Below are positions 1-6,553 of a DNA stretch of 17,664 nucleotides, piece after piece. The DNA comes from Tissierellia bacterium. Its GTDB lineage: Bacteria; Bacillota_A; Clostridia; Tissierellales; Peptoniphilaceae. The stretch covers positions 1 through 17,664 of the forward strand of contig JAAZCH010000423.1 of NCBI GenBank assembly GCA_012513395.1, given 5' to 3'. Position 1 is the stretch's first letter. Each line of letters starts with the position of its first letter. Position numbers and translations under genes: made by a program. The notes beneath the pieces were generated by a model that saw only the letters and a program-made list of their open reading frames with translations, did not search any database and had not been told where the DNA came from.

Positions 1-27
1 AAAAAAGGACGCCATTTTATCGTCCTT
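1..27 (-). terminator. Intrinsic terminator of the SLH-protein gene
   Basis: Read on the minus strand, a 7-bp stem AAGGACG/CGTCCTT with a 9-nt loop is followed by a run of six T. The ascending arm lies inside the last codons and the stop codon region of the SLH-protein gene, so the terminator overlaps the coding sequence. The window begins inside the T-run, so its full length cannot be judged. Confidence 0.7.
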
Positions 28-688
28 CTTCATAGAATGATTTTGGTCCAAATTTAATTTCTGAGTCCATTAAAAATGTGTTCTTAGGTGTTCCTTGGTC
101 ATCTAGTAAAAGGGTAATAATCTTGGAGATTTCTCCTCTTGTTATTTCCTTCTTAGGATAAATATTTCCATCTGGGAATCCCTCGATGATTTTCATATCC
201 ACTAATGCACCAATATATCCTTTAGCACTCGCTTTAATCTCTCTCTTATCTTTGAAATTCTCCGCAGCTCCTATATTGGGGCTGAGTTTAAATACATAGC
301 CTAAGATACCAATAGCTTCTTCACGGGTTATTTCTTTGTTGGGATTAATATTGCCTGTTGTAGGCGTAATGTAGCCTGCCTTGATTCCCTTAGCTACTTC
401 TTCATAAAACCAATCAGTCCTTTTGACATCAGAAAAACTTACTGCATATGTTTTGTTATACCCGGCAAGACGATTGATAACTGCGTAATATTCTGCCCGA
501 GTAATATTGTTGTCAGGCTTAAATGTATCATCTTCGTATCCGTTAATAATGTTTTTCGAATTTAGGACTGTAACGTATTCAGAGGACCAGTGATTCTTTG
601 TATCTCTAAAAGCTAGACTTTCTGAAGTGTTTGAAAAAATAAACACAAGTAACATTATGAAAACCAAAGGCAATCTGTTTTTCGTCAT
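17..688 (-). CDS. Secreted S-layer homology (SLH) domain protein
   Basis: A 223-residue exported protein built almost entirely of SLH repeats, which bind secondary cell-wall polymers and hold proteins on the surface of Gram-positive cells. Residues 1-26 form a signal peptide (basic start, long hydrophobic core, SLA-F cleavage-like site). Three SLH repeats follow at roughly 27-75, 84-135 and 143-193, each with an aspartate/tryptophan-rich start, an internal G-x(F/Y)-PDG or GYEDDTFKPD-type turn and an ITR(A/E)E/G helix. The last 30 residues match nothing I recognise, so there is no obvious effector domain. An AAAGGTGAT ribosome binding site sits 8 nt before the ATG. It could be a stand-alone surface protein or a wall-binding module acting with a partner. 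Family call is secure; the biological role is unknown. Confidence 0.88.
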   Translation of the reverse strand: MTKNRLPLVFIMLLVFIFSNTSESLAFRDTKNHWSSEYVTVLNSKNIINGYEDDTFKPDNNITRAEYYAVINRLAGYNKTYAVSFSDVKRTDWFYEEVAKGIKAGYITPTTGNINPNKEITREEAIGILGYVFKLSPNIGAAENFKDKREIKASAKGYIGALVDMKIIEGFPDGNIYPKKEITRGEISKIITLLLDDQGTPKNTFLMDSEIKFGPKSFYEEGR

Positions 689-804
689 TTTTGCATCACC
701 TTTGTTTATATTCTAGATACATTATACACCAAGAATTAAAAGCTTATTTTACGATATGATTACATTGGAAGTTAAATAGAAGATAGGAGATAGTAATTAG
801 TAAA

Positions 805-854
805 TGCCTACGGCTTAGCTAGGCGAATCAATTCGTCAAACTTTGACGTAGGCA
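805..854. repeat. REP-like inverted repeat in the 689-927 intergenic region
   Basis: TGCCTACG (805-812) and CGTAGGCA (847-854) form a perfect 8-bp inverted repeat. The 34-nt interval holds smaller palindromes (CGAATCAATTCG; GTCAAACTTTGAC). The flanks carry degenerate copies of an AGTAATTAGTAA-type motif that recurs at about 1490-1540. There is no T-run, so it does not look like a terminator. The rest of 689-927 shows no gene. Confidence 0.45.
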
Positions 855-927
855 AAATTGCAAACTTTTTTATAAAAATAATTAAGTCAACAACCCTTTA
901 GTGAATACACTCTTTACTACCTAATAT

Positions 928-1461
928 CTACTCATTACTATTTATTATCACTGTCCAATTTTCGTTGTCCCAGCTTATTTTTTCGCCCATAGCCTCTGCT
1001 ATTACTCTTACTGGCACGTAGGTTCTGCCATTTATTACTGTAGGCGCCACGTCTATTTCTGACGTTTTTGCACTTTCTTCCATGACATTTTTTACTTCTT
1101 CTTCACTAGGATTAACTCGTCCGAATAGCTTATTTACTTTTTCTAAATCGTAGCTGACTACTACTTTAGAATCCACATTTAATACGAATAGTCCTTGATA
1201 ACTATTATATCTGTCGCTCCATTTAGAAATAGTAACGGTCACCAGATTCTCGTCCCAGTCCACATCATATCCCAAAGTTTCAGAAATTACTCTTATAGGC
1301 ACCAAAGTTCTACCATCTTTTAAAAATGGCCTTCCCTCTGTCTCCACATACTCACCATTGATCAAAAGCTTAACTTCCCTTTCTTGCGCCTTTACTCCCA
1401 TCGGAAATATGTTAATTGTTATTACAAATAATAATATTAAAATTATAAATTTTTTCTTCAT
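928..1461 (-). CDS. Secreted stalk-domain protein (copper amine oxidase N-terminal-like domain)
   Basis: A 177-residue exported protein of the family often labelled copper amine oxidase N-terminal domain (Pfam PF07833), which in clostridia is a surface or stalk module and does not imply amine oxidase activity. Residues 1-25 are a signal peptide. Two half-domains carry the family signature: GRTLVPIRVISETLG followed by a D-x-D-x-E turn at about 50-77, and GRTYVPVRVIAEAMG with a W-D-N turn at about 148-175. I start at the ATG at 1461 because a GGAGG site lies 6 nt before it; the longer reading from TTG at 1473 would place that site inside the gene. It probably sits on the cell surface. The 2905-3603 gene is a relative, but the proteins differ outside the signature. 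Specific function unknown. Confidence 0.82.
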   Translation of the reverse strand: MKKKFIILILLFVITINIFPMGVKAQEREVKLLINGEYVETEGRPFLKDGRTLVPIRVISETLGYDVDWDENLVTVTISKWSDRYNSYQGLFVLNVDSKVVVSYDLEKVNKLFGRVNPSEEEVKNVMEESAKTSEIDVAPTVINGRTYVPVRVIAEAMGEKISWDNENWTVIINSNE

Positions 1462-1494
1462 CAATTCCTCCAAAAATCTTCTTTATGTATAGTA

Positions 1495-1503
1495 ATTATA
1501 ACA
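1495..1503 (-). promoter_or_regulatory. Extended -10 promoter for the stalk-domain gene
   Basis: On the minus strand the sequence reads TGTTATAAT, a full TGnTATAAT extended -10. It lies about 34 nt upstream of the gene start at 1461, with the GGAGG site between. No good -35 is seen at 16-18 bp. The surrounding 1490-1540 region contains three degenerate TAGTAATTA repeats. Confidence 0.5.
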
Positions 1504-1627
1504 CAATTAGTGATTTATAGTAATTATGAGTAATTAGTAAAAATTTCCAGTCCTCCTACCCTATCATTTCGCGCTAAGAATGATTATTATCACCATTAAA
1601 ATGGGAAGTTTTTATTTTTAATTTGCA

Positions 1628-1661
1628 TAAAAAATTGGCAAAACATTTCGTCTTGCCAATT
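1628..1661 (-). terminator. Intrinsic terminator of the cyclase-family gene
   Basis: A 9-bp stem AATTGGCAA/TTGCCAATT with an 11-nt loop lies just after the stop codon at 1666. On the minus strand it runs into TTTT. The plus-strand side is also T-rich, so it could act in both directions, though no plus-strand gene precedes it. Confidence 0.75.
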
Positions 1662-1665
1662 CCTT

Positions 1666-2403
1666 TTATTTTTTTACAAATCCATAGCATCTAGCAGAAA
1701 ATCCCGGAGCGTCCACTACATTGGGAAATCCCACCAAGATTACAGCCCCCATAGGCGGAAGAAGATGTAAATTCTTCATCAATTCCACCTGGAAAATATC
1801 CTGTTCCAAAACGTAAGTCTCCACAGGAAGTCCTCCAGCAGGTACAGAAATGGAAGTCGCATCTGTATCAGAAGCTTCATGACCAATGGCCTTCACCTTA
1901 CAAGTTTTAATTAGATATTCACAAGCTTCGATAGTCCACCCAGGATAATGGGAAACCCCATCTTCATCTACATTGTCAAAGTTTTCTGTCCTCATAGACC
2001 AATCAGTCCTCAGAGCAACAAATGAGCCTTCAGGTATTTTTCCATACTTCTCTTCAAAATCGATGACATCAGCCTTTGTAATGCCATAGTCAGGATCCAT
2101 TGCAGCCTTGTCTACAATGTCAATAACTACAAGAGGCAAAATGGTATCTTCAATAGGAATCTCGTGAATCTTTCTGCCAGGTTCATAAAAATGACAAGGC
2201 GCATCTATGTGGGTTGCATACTGACTGACGATTTTGTATTCCTTGGCTATAAAGTTATGCTCCTTAAAATTGTAAACCACCCTCTCCTCAATCGGATCGA
2301 ACCCTGCCCAATGAGGTGTCTCCGGCGCTACTGGATGTGACAAGTCATAAATATGGCAACTCTCTTTGAGGTTTTCTAACATATCCCATAATTCATATTT
2401 CAT
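1666..2403 (-). CDS. Cyclase-family metal-dependent hydrolase (kynurenine formamidase-like)
   Basis: A 245-residue cytoplasmic protein of the cyclase family (Pfam PF04199), which includes bacterial kynurenine formamidase, isatin hydrolase and polyketide cyclase-like enzymes. The diagnostic metal-binding motif HxDxPxH is at residues 65-71 (ATHIDAPCH; most relatives have GTH where this has ATH). A second conserved block, GHEASDTDAT, lies at 174-183, and the early DLSHPVAPETP segment (20-30) is typical of the fold. Family members use a divalent metal to hydrolyse amides or lactams. No kynurenine-pathway gene is nearby, so the substrate cannot be inferred. The start is supported by an AGGGGGG site 6 nt before the ATG, and a terminator follows directly, so it is a single-gene transcript, divergent from the tRNA. 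No signal peptide. Confidence 0.85.
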   Translation of the reverse strand: MKYELWDMLENLKESCHIYDLSHPVAPETPHWAGFDPIEERVVYNFKEHNFIAKEYKIVSQYATHIDAPCHFYEPGRKIHEIPIEDTILPLVVIDIVDKAAMDPDYGITKADVIDFEEKYGKIPEGSFVALRTDWSMRTENFDNVDEDGVSHYPGWTIEACEYLIKTCKVKAIGHEASDTDATSISVPAGGLPVETYVLEQDIFQVELMKNLHLLPPMGAVILVGFPNVVDAPGFSARCYGFVKK

Positions 2404-2485
2404 AATCTACCCCCCTGATATCTTTTCTATATTTTATCATAAAATAATATATAATATCTGGATTTATTATAGAAACAAAAAATAA

Positions 2486-2514
2486 TTGACTATTTTGTAA
2501 TAACTGTTTATAAT
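2486..2514 (+). promoter_or_regulatory. Consensus sigma-A promoter of tRNA-Leu
   Basis: TTGACT at 2486-2491 and TATAAT at 2509-2514 are separated by exactly 17 bp. The -10 ends 10 nt before the mature tRNA 5' end, so the 5' leader should be only a few bases. This is the best promoter match in the window. Confidence 0.85.
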
Positions 2515-2524
2515 ATTATTCCAT

Positions 2525-2611
2525 GCGAGTGTGGCGGAATTGGCAGACGCGCTGTCTTGAGGGGGCAGTGAGTATTTACTCGTGGGGGTTCAACTCCCCC
2601 CATTCGCACCA
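2525..2611 (+). tRNA. tRNA-Leu(GAG), CCA encoded
   Basis: An 87-nt class II tRNA. The acceptor stem GCGAGTG/CATTCGC has 7 pairs with one G-U, followed by discriminator A and an encoded CCA. The D arm contains GGAATTGGCAGAC. The anticodon stem CTGTC/GGCAG encloses loop TTGAGGG, giving anticodon GAG, which reads CUC and CUU. A long variable arm (GAGTA/TACTC-like) fits leucine, and the T arm is GGGGG-TTCAACT-CCCCC. It has its own promoter and terminator and stands as a single tRNA gene. Confidence 0.97.
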
Positions 2612-2619
2612 ATGCTTAC

Positions 2620-2645
2620 AAGGGTTTTTATAAAACTCTTTTTTT
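2620..2645 (+). terminator. Intrinsic terminator of tRNA-Leu
   Basis: AAGGGTTTT (2620-2628) pairs with AAAACTCTT (2632-2640), 9 bp with one G-U, loop TAT, followed directly by TTTTT. It begins 8 nt after the encoded CCA. Confidence 0.75.
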
Positions 2646-2651
2646 ATTGAA

Positions 2652-2673
2652 AGTACTAAAAAGGTACTAAAAA
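2652..2673. repeat. Tandem 11-nt repeat just downstream of tRNA-Leu
   Basis: AGTACTAAAAA (2652-2662) is followed at once by GGTACTAAAAA (2663-2673), differing only in the first base. It lies 40 nt beyond the tRNA 3' end. No integrase gene is present. The rest of 2674-2812 is A+T-rich with no convincing gene. Confidence 0.5.
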
Positions 2674-2812
2674 TTTAGAGTCTTTTAAATATCATTTAAA
2701 CAAATTCGCTCATTTTTATCGTTTGTAATGTCTAATATGTTTTCTATTCGACATATTTAACTATTTTATCCTTACAAAACATTAAATAGATACGAATAAT
2801 ATAATTCCAAAT

Positions 2813-2853
2813 CCTACAGTTAAAATATCTAGATTTTTTCCTGTAGGTTTTTT
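2813..2853 (+). terminator. Terminator-like hairpin ahead of the second stalk-domain gene
   Basis: CCTACAG (2813-2819) and CTGTAGG (2841-2847) are a perfect 7-bp inverted repeat around a 21-nt loop, followed by six T. On the plus strand this has the form of a weak terminator just upstream of the apparent -10 of the next gene. It may stop read-through from the tRNA. The large loop lowers confidence. Confidence 0.4.
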
Positions 2854-2872
2854 GTTGTTTTCTATGATAAAA

Positions 2873-2878
2873 TATAAT
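2873..2878 (+). promoter_or_regulatory. Putative -10 box of the stalk-domain gene
   Basis: A perfect TATAAT lies 26 nt before the ATG at 2905. The -35 region is poor (TTGTTG at 15 bp, TTTGTT at 16 bp). Position relative to the GAGGTGG ribosome binding site is sensible. Confidence 0.4.
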
Positions 2879-2904
2879 TAAACGTTTTTATATGAGGTGG
2901 AGTT

Positions 2905-3603
2905 ATGAGAAGATTTAAAATTTTATTGATTTTGTTGGCTGTCTTAGTTTTAGTTCCTAATAGAATAGTTTTAGCTGAGGGTGAAGATTTTGAGGAACTA
3001 TTGAATTCTCAAATTGAAATTATTGAGAAAGAGCGTCAAGAGACTTACGCTTCTATTAAATTGCAATTGATTACTCAAGGAAAACTATCTATGTTTGAAA
3101 TTTTTAAAGCTCAAATCGATCCAGGGTTTGATCACATGATTCAACAGCTAAAAGACTACTATCACAAGGGATATGCTCCCAGTAGCAGCGGAGTTAGAAA
3201 GATGGTATTTGAAAGTGATTATGTAAATCCCAAATTTGATCCTAAATACGATGTGTTTTTGACCATTGATAATTTATTCATAAGTAGGAGTGAAGACGTG
3301 AAATTCTTCTTGGAAAATATGAGGACTTACGTTCCTCTTAGATTTATAAGCGAGAATTTGGGCTTTGTAGTGGATTATAATGAAGACTCAAAGGAAATAA
3401 GTATCAACAACAAGGATTCATCGATTTCTATGAAACTTGGCGAGGATGTTTACACTTTAAACGGAGAAGAAAAAACTATGGATGTGAAGCCTATTATAAT
3501 TGATGACAAAACTTATGTGCCCATTCGATTTGTTGTGGAAGGATTGGGCTTTGAAGTAGAATGGCATGAAGAATTTAAAGTAGTAAATATTATTACAAAA
3601 TAA
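2905..3603 (+). CDS. Secreted stalk-domain protein (copper amine oxidase N-terminal-like domain)
   Basis: A 232-residue exported protein. Residues 1-24 are a signal peptide (MRRFK start, leucine/valine-rich core, cleavage near LAEG). Residues about 25-90 are charged and helical and match nothing I know. The C-terminal half carries two PF07833-type half-domains: RTYVPLRFISENLGF followed by an acidic turn at about 134-162, and KTYVPIRFVVEGLGFEVEWH near 198-217. The domain is common in clostridial surface proteins and does not by itself indicate an oxidase. A GAGGTGGAG site precedes the ATG. The gene is convergent with the aromatic operon and separated from it by an inverted-repeat element. It shares only the domain signature with the protein at 928-1461. 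Function unknown. Confidence 0.85.
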   Translation: MRRFKILLILLAVLVLVPNRIVLAEGEDFEELLNSQIEIIEKERQETYASIKLQLITQGKLSMFEIFKAQIDPGFDHMIQQLKDYYHKGYAPSSSGVRKMVFESDYVNPKFDPKYDVFLTIDNLFISRSEDVKFFLENMRTYVPLRFISENLGFVVDYNEDSKEISINNKDSSISMKLGEDVYTLNGEEKTMDVKPIIIDDKTYVPIRFVVEGLGFEVEWHEEFKVVNIITK

Positions 3604-3608
3604 CAAAA

Positions 3609-3712
3609 AGACTCTATACTAAATAGTGTTGATGGATAAAAATTCATTGGCGCTATTTTTAGTTATAGCTAAAAAAGGATAGGCATATCCTACACTATTT
3701 TGCAAAGAGCCT
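3609..3712. mobile_element. Possible MITE or insertion-sequence remnant with 21-bp inverted ends
   Basis: A 104-bp segment bounded by imperfect 21-nt inverted repeats: left 3609-3629, right 3692-3712, matching at 17 of 21 positions. The right end, read inward, begins AGGCTCTTTGCAAAATAGTG, which resembles from memory the ends of ISL3-family insertion sequences; I cannot check this here. There is no transposase ORF, and I see no clear 8-bp target duplication. The long inverted repeat could instead be a large folded RNA at the end of convergent transcripts. Confidence 0.4.
3671..3691 (-). terminator. Probable terminator of the aromatic amino acid operon
   Basis: Read on the minus strand, AGGATA-TGCC-TATCCT (3691 down to 3676) is followed directly by TTTTT (3675-3671). 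The stem is only 6 bp but the T-run is clean. It lies about 60 nt beyond the aroQ stop, inside the 104-bp inverted-repeat element. Confidence 0.5.
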
Positions 3713-3750
3713 TAATTTATAGTATCTTGACTTATATATTTTTAAATTAC

Positions 3751-4191
3751 CTATTTAGAATTAGAGTATTTTTCCCTTAAATATTTAACGGCATCTACAT
3801 ACCCTTGAAACCCTCGGCCTTTAATATTTAGCTCACAATATCTTCCGATGTATGAAACTTGTCTAAAATCTTCTCTAGTTTCGATATTGCTTATATGTAC
3901 TTCAACGGCGGGAATATTTACTGCTTTTAAAGCATCTAATATTGCCACTGAAGTGTGTGTATAAGCTCCAGCGTTAATTACGATTCCATCTATATTGCCA
4001 TAAGATTGTTGAATTTTATCCACTAAATCTCCTTCATGATTGCTTTGATAAAACTCAATAAGTTCTGGGTTCGCTCCTGCATTATCTTTAATATAATTTA
4101 TTAGATCTTCATATGTTTCCTTACCATAAATTTCTGGTTCTCGTATACCTAGCATATTTATATTAGGTCCATTAAGAATCAATATTTTCAT
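3751..4191 (-). CDS. aroQ: 3-Dehydroquinate dehydratase, type II
   Basis: Third step of the shikimate pathway: anti-elimination of water from 3-dehydroquinate to 3-dehydroshikimate, by a cytoplasmic homododecamer in this family. The 146-residue length is normal. Visible motifs are NGPNINMLGIREPEIYG at 7-23 (with the catalytic tyrosine Y22), the flexible active-site loop region around FYQSNHEGDLVD (47-58), NAGAYTHTS at 73-81 and EVHISNIETREDFR at about 97-110. It is the last gene of the operon. Its start overlaps the end of aroE-aroK by 20 nt and has a GGAGG site 6 nt before the ATG, suggesting translational coupling. Confidence 0.97.
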   Translation of the reverse strand: MKILILNGPNINMLGIREPEIYGKETYEDLINYIKDNAGANPELIEFYQSNHEGDLVDKIQQSYGNIDGIVINAGAYTHTSVAILDALKAVNIPAVEVHISNIETREDFRQVSYIGRYCELNIKGRGFQGYVDAVKYLREKYSNSK

Positions 4192-5407
4192 TAAAATCCT
4201 CCAAAATTATTTCTACAGATTTACTTATTTCTTTATTCTCTATTTCTAAATCACAAAACTTTTGATATTTAGGAAGCCTAATGGATTCCATAGCTTTTAA
4301 TGAAGTGATTCCTCCTTTAGATAATGGTCTTCCTTTTGTGGATAGTTCTTCTACTTTTCGATTTAAAAAATAAATTCGTCCGTTTTGTTTTAAGAGAAAG
4401 TAATTATCATCGTTAAGAACTGCCCCTCCTCCAGTGGAAAGCACAATGCCTGTGCTTTTACCATATTCTAAAATAACTTCTCGTTCTAATTTTCTGAAAA
4501 TTTCTTCTCCATCTGATTGGAAGATTTCTGGTATTGTTTTTCCTGCTATTTTTTCAATTTCGGTGTCTGTATCGATATGCTCTCTGGATAGCTCTTTTGC
4601 TATAATTTTTCCTATTGAACTCTTTCCAGATCCTGGCATTCCAATCAGTACTATATTCTCTGTTGTTTTTCGAAGTTTGTGTATTACTTCTTCTGTAATT
4701 TCATCCTTAAGTTTTTTACCTATAAAAATCTCAGATGCTGATTTTGCTTGGGCAATTAACATCGGGAGTCCATCACTGTGCTTTATCCCTATATCTTTAG
4801 CTTGGAGAAGTAAAAGTGTACGATGAGGGTTGTATATGACATCGCAAACCCCTTCCAAATGATCATATTCATACAAATTAATTATTTCTTCTAAGTTGTT
4901 GGGATACATACCCACTGGCGTGCAGTTGATAATGACTTCTCCATCCCGATGATTTATAAGATCCTTGAAAGGTCTTTCTCCTGATCTGGAAAATTTTAAT
5001 ACTTCCTTTGCATTTAAACTATTGAGGACAGCTTCAACTGTTTGTGAAGTGGCTCCGTCTCCCAATATTATGACTTTTTTATTTTTAACTTCAATAGATG
5101 CTCTTTTAAGCTGGTATTGAAATCCTTGGAAGTCTGTATTGTATCCTATTACTTTTCCATCTTTTTTAATTATTGTATTTACAGCACCTATTTTTAATGC
5201 AGATTCTTCTATCTCATCACAGTATTGCATAATCGTTTTTTTATAGGGAATTGTAATATTAAAACCCACTACATCTTCTCTTCTAATGAGATCTTCGATT
5301 TCATTTTCTTCTTTTCCAAACAATTCATATCTGTAATTTCCAAAGTAGCTGTGAATTTTAGGGGAAAAGCTGTGTTTTAGCGTTTTTCCTAATAGACCAT
5401 ATATCAT
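4172..5407 (-). CDS. aroE-aroK: Fused shikimate dehydrogenase-shikimate kinase
   Basis: A single 411-residue ORF joining two successive enzymes. Residues 1-245 are AroE (NADPH-dependent reduction of dehydroshikimate): SFSP shikimate-binding motif at 13-16, NITIPYK with catalytic lysine K56, AVNT at 75-78, YNTD with catalytic aspartate D92, the nucleotide-binding GDGATSQT at 116-123, NCTPVGMYPN at 161-170 and Q220. Residues about 250-411 are AroK: Walker A GMPGSGKSS at 256-264, shikimate-binding D279/D281 and R305, TGGG at 325-328, lid GRPL at 359-362 and R377. All key residues of both are present, so both halves should be active. The linker is only a few charged residues. Both domains are slightly short. 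An AAGGAG site precedes the ATG, 9 nt after the pheA stop. Fusion of these two domains alone is unusual. Confidence 0.96.
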   Translation of the reverse strand: MIYGLLGKTLKHSFSPKIHSYFGNYRYELFGKEENEIEDLIRREDVVGFNITIPYKKTIMQYCDEIEESALKIGAVNTIIKKDGKVIGYNTDFQGFQYQLKRASIEVKNKKVIILGDGATSQTVEAVLNSLNAKEVLKFSRSGERPFKDLINHRDGEVIINCTPVGMYPNNLEEIINLYEYDHLEGVCDVIYNPHRTLLLLQAKDIGIKHSDGLPMLIAQAKSASEIFIGKKLKDEITEEVIHKLRKTTENIVLIGMPGSGKSSIGKIIAKELSREHIDTDTEIEKIAGKTIPEIFQSDGEEIFRKLEREVILEYGKSTGIVLSTGGGAVLNDDNYFLLKQNGRIYFLNRKVEELSTKGRPLSKGGITSLKAMESIRLPKYQKFCDLEIENKEISKSVEIILEDFNENIDS

Positions 5408-5416
5408 ATAAACTCC

Positions 5417-6553
5417 TTAAACTTCTGAATAATTTCCTAAAAATACAAAGTCTGGATTTTCTTTTTTCAAAGAAGAAATCAAGCCCATTACTTCTGGCGC
5501 CAGCACTGAACCTTCAAAATCGAAATGAAACATAAATTCAAAATCTCTTCCGGATATAGGACTACTTTCAATTTTTGTCAGGTTTAACCCTAAAGCTGCA
5601 AACTTGGCAATGATTTTATAAAGTCCTCCTGGTTCATGGGATGCTGTCAAAATTACGGAAATTTTATTTGCCCCAGGATAAATTTCTAAATCTTTAGAAA
5701 TGCAGATAAAGCGCGTGTAATTGTTATCGCTATTTTGTATTCCATCTTCGATTATTTCCAAACTATATATATCTGCACATTGACGAGACGATATAGCTGC
5801 CAGATCCATCCTATTAGATTCAGCGACAGTTTTTGCAGCAATAGCTGTATTGAGTACTGGTTTTATCTCCACATTATCGAGTTTTTTTAAATAATTACTG
5901 CATTGCTCTAGTGCTTGGCTGTGGGAAATTATCTCTTTGATATCTTCTTTTTTCACACCTTTTTTGCCCACCAAAACATGATTAATAAATAATCGATAAC
6001 TGGAAATAATCGAAAACTTTTTCTTCTCCATCAACCTATAGACTTCTTTAACAGAGCCATTAGAGCTATTTTCTATTGGTAAAATTCCATAATCACACAA
6101 TCCTTGCTCCACTGCATCAAAAACTGATTCAAAGGTTTGGAAGTATAATATATTACCCATGGGGAATAATTTGTCCGAGGCTTGTTGGGAATACGATCCT
6201 TCTGTTCCTTGTACAGCTATTGTGCCAGTTTTCGGAAGTAATTTGGGAGTATTTTTAATAGCTTCTTCAATCTGTTTTTCAAATTCTTGGGAACCCAACA
6301 AAAATTTCGATTGATAAGATTTGCTTAAATCAAATAGAGTGGAGTATAGAAGCCTTGCATAAGATGCAAATTCTCCAGAATTTTTAGTAATTCGATTTAG
6401 TATTTCCCTTTCTCTACTTTTATTTGTAATGCTAAGGCCTTCTTGATTCTTTGCTTTGGCTACCTCATAAGAAAGTTCCATTCTGTTTACGAAACACTTT
6501 AAAATTTCATCGTCAATTTTATCGATTTTCTCCCTTATTTCTGTTAATTCCAT
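5417..6553 (-). CDS. pheA: Bifunctional chorismate mutase-prephenate dehydratase (P-protein)
   Basis: Converts chorismate to prephenate and then to phenylpyruvate, the committed route to Phe. The 378 residues hold three domains: AroQ-type chorismate mutase at about 1-90, prephenate dehydratase at about 110-285 (GTEGSYSQQA 116-125, PIENSSNGSV 159-168, HSQALEQC 211-218, the catalytic YTRF 279-282) and a C-terminal ACT domain at about 297-376. In the ACT domain the motif usually written ESRP is ESSP (329-332) and the GALV-like segment reads GGLY (309-312). These segments bind Phe in characterised enzymes, so feedback control may differ. The start overlaps the aroC end by 10 nt, with GGTGAAGG as the ribosome binding site. 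The mutase domain also supplies prephenate for TyrA. Confidence 0.96.
   Translation of the reverse strand: MELTEIREKIDKIDDEILKCFVNRMELSYEVAKAKNQEGLSITNKSREREILNRITKNSGEFASYARLLYSTLFDLSKSYQSKFLLGSQEFEKQIEEAIKNTPKLLPKTGTIAVQGTEGSYSQQASDKLFPMGNILYFQTFESVFDAVEQGLCDYGILPIENSSNGSVKEVYRLMEKKKFSIISSYRLFINHVLVGKKGVKKEDIKEIISHSQALEQCSNYLKKLDNVEIKPVLNTAIAAKTVAESNRMDLAAISSRQCADIYSLEIIEDGIQNSDNNYTRFICISKDLEIYPGANKISVILTASHEPGGLYKIIAKFAALGLNLTKIESSPISGRDFEFMFHFDFEGSVLAPEVMGLISSLKKENPDFVFLGNYSEV

Noticed and set aside
928..1461. Copper amine oxidase enzyme
   Set aside because: Only the small N-terminal-type domain is present; no catalytic domain or topaquinone motif exists.
1579..1593. Fur-box-like sequence GAATGATTATTATCA
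   Set aside because: It matches 11 of 14 positions of the 7-1-7 pattern but only one half-site is good, the region is A+T-rich, and it is about 80 nt upstream of the nearest promoter.
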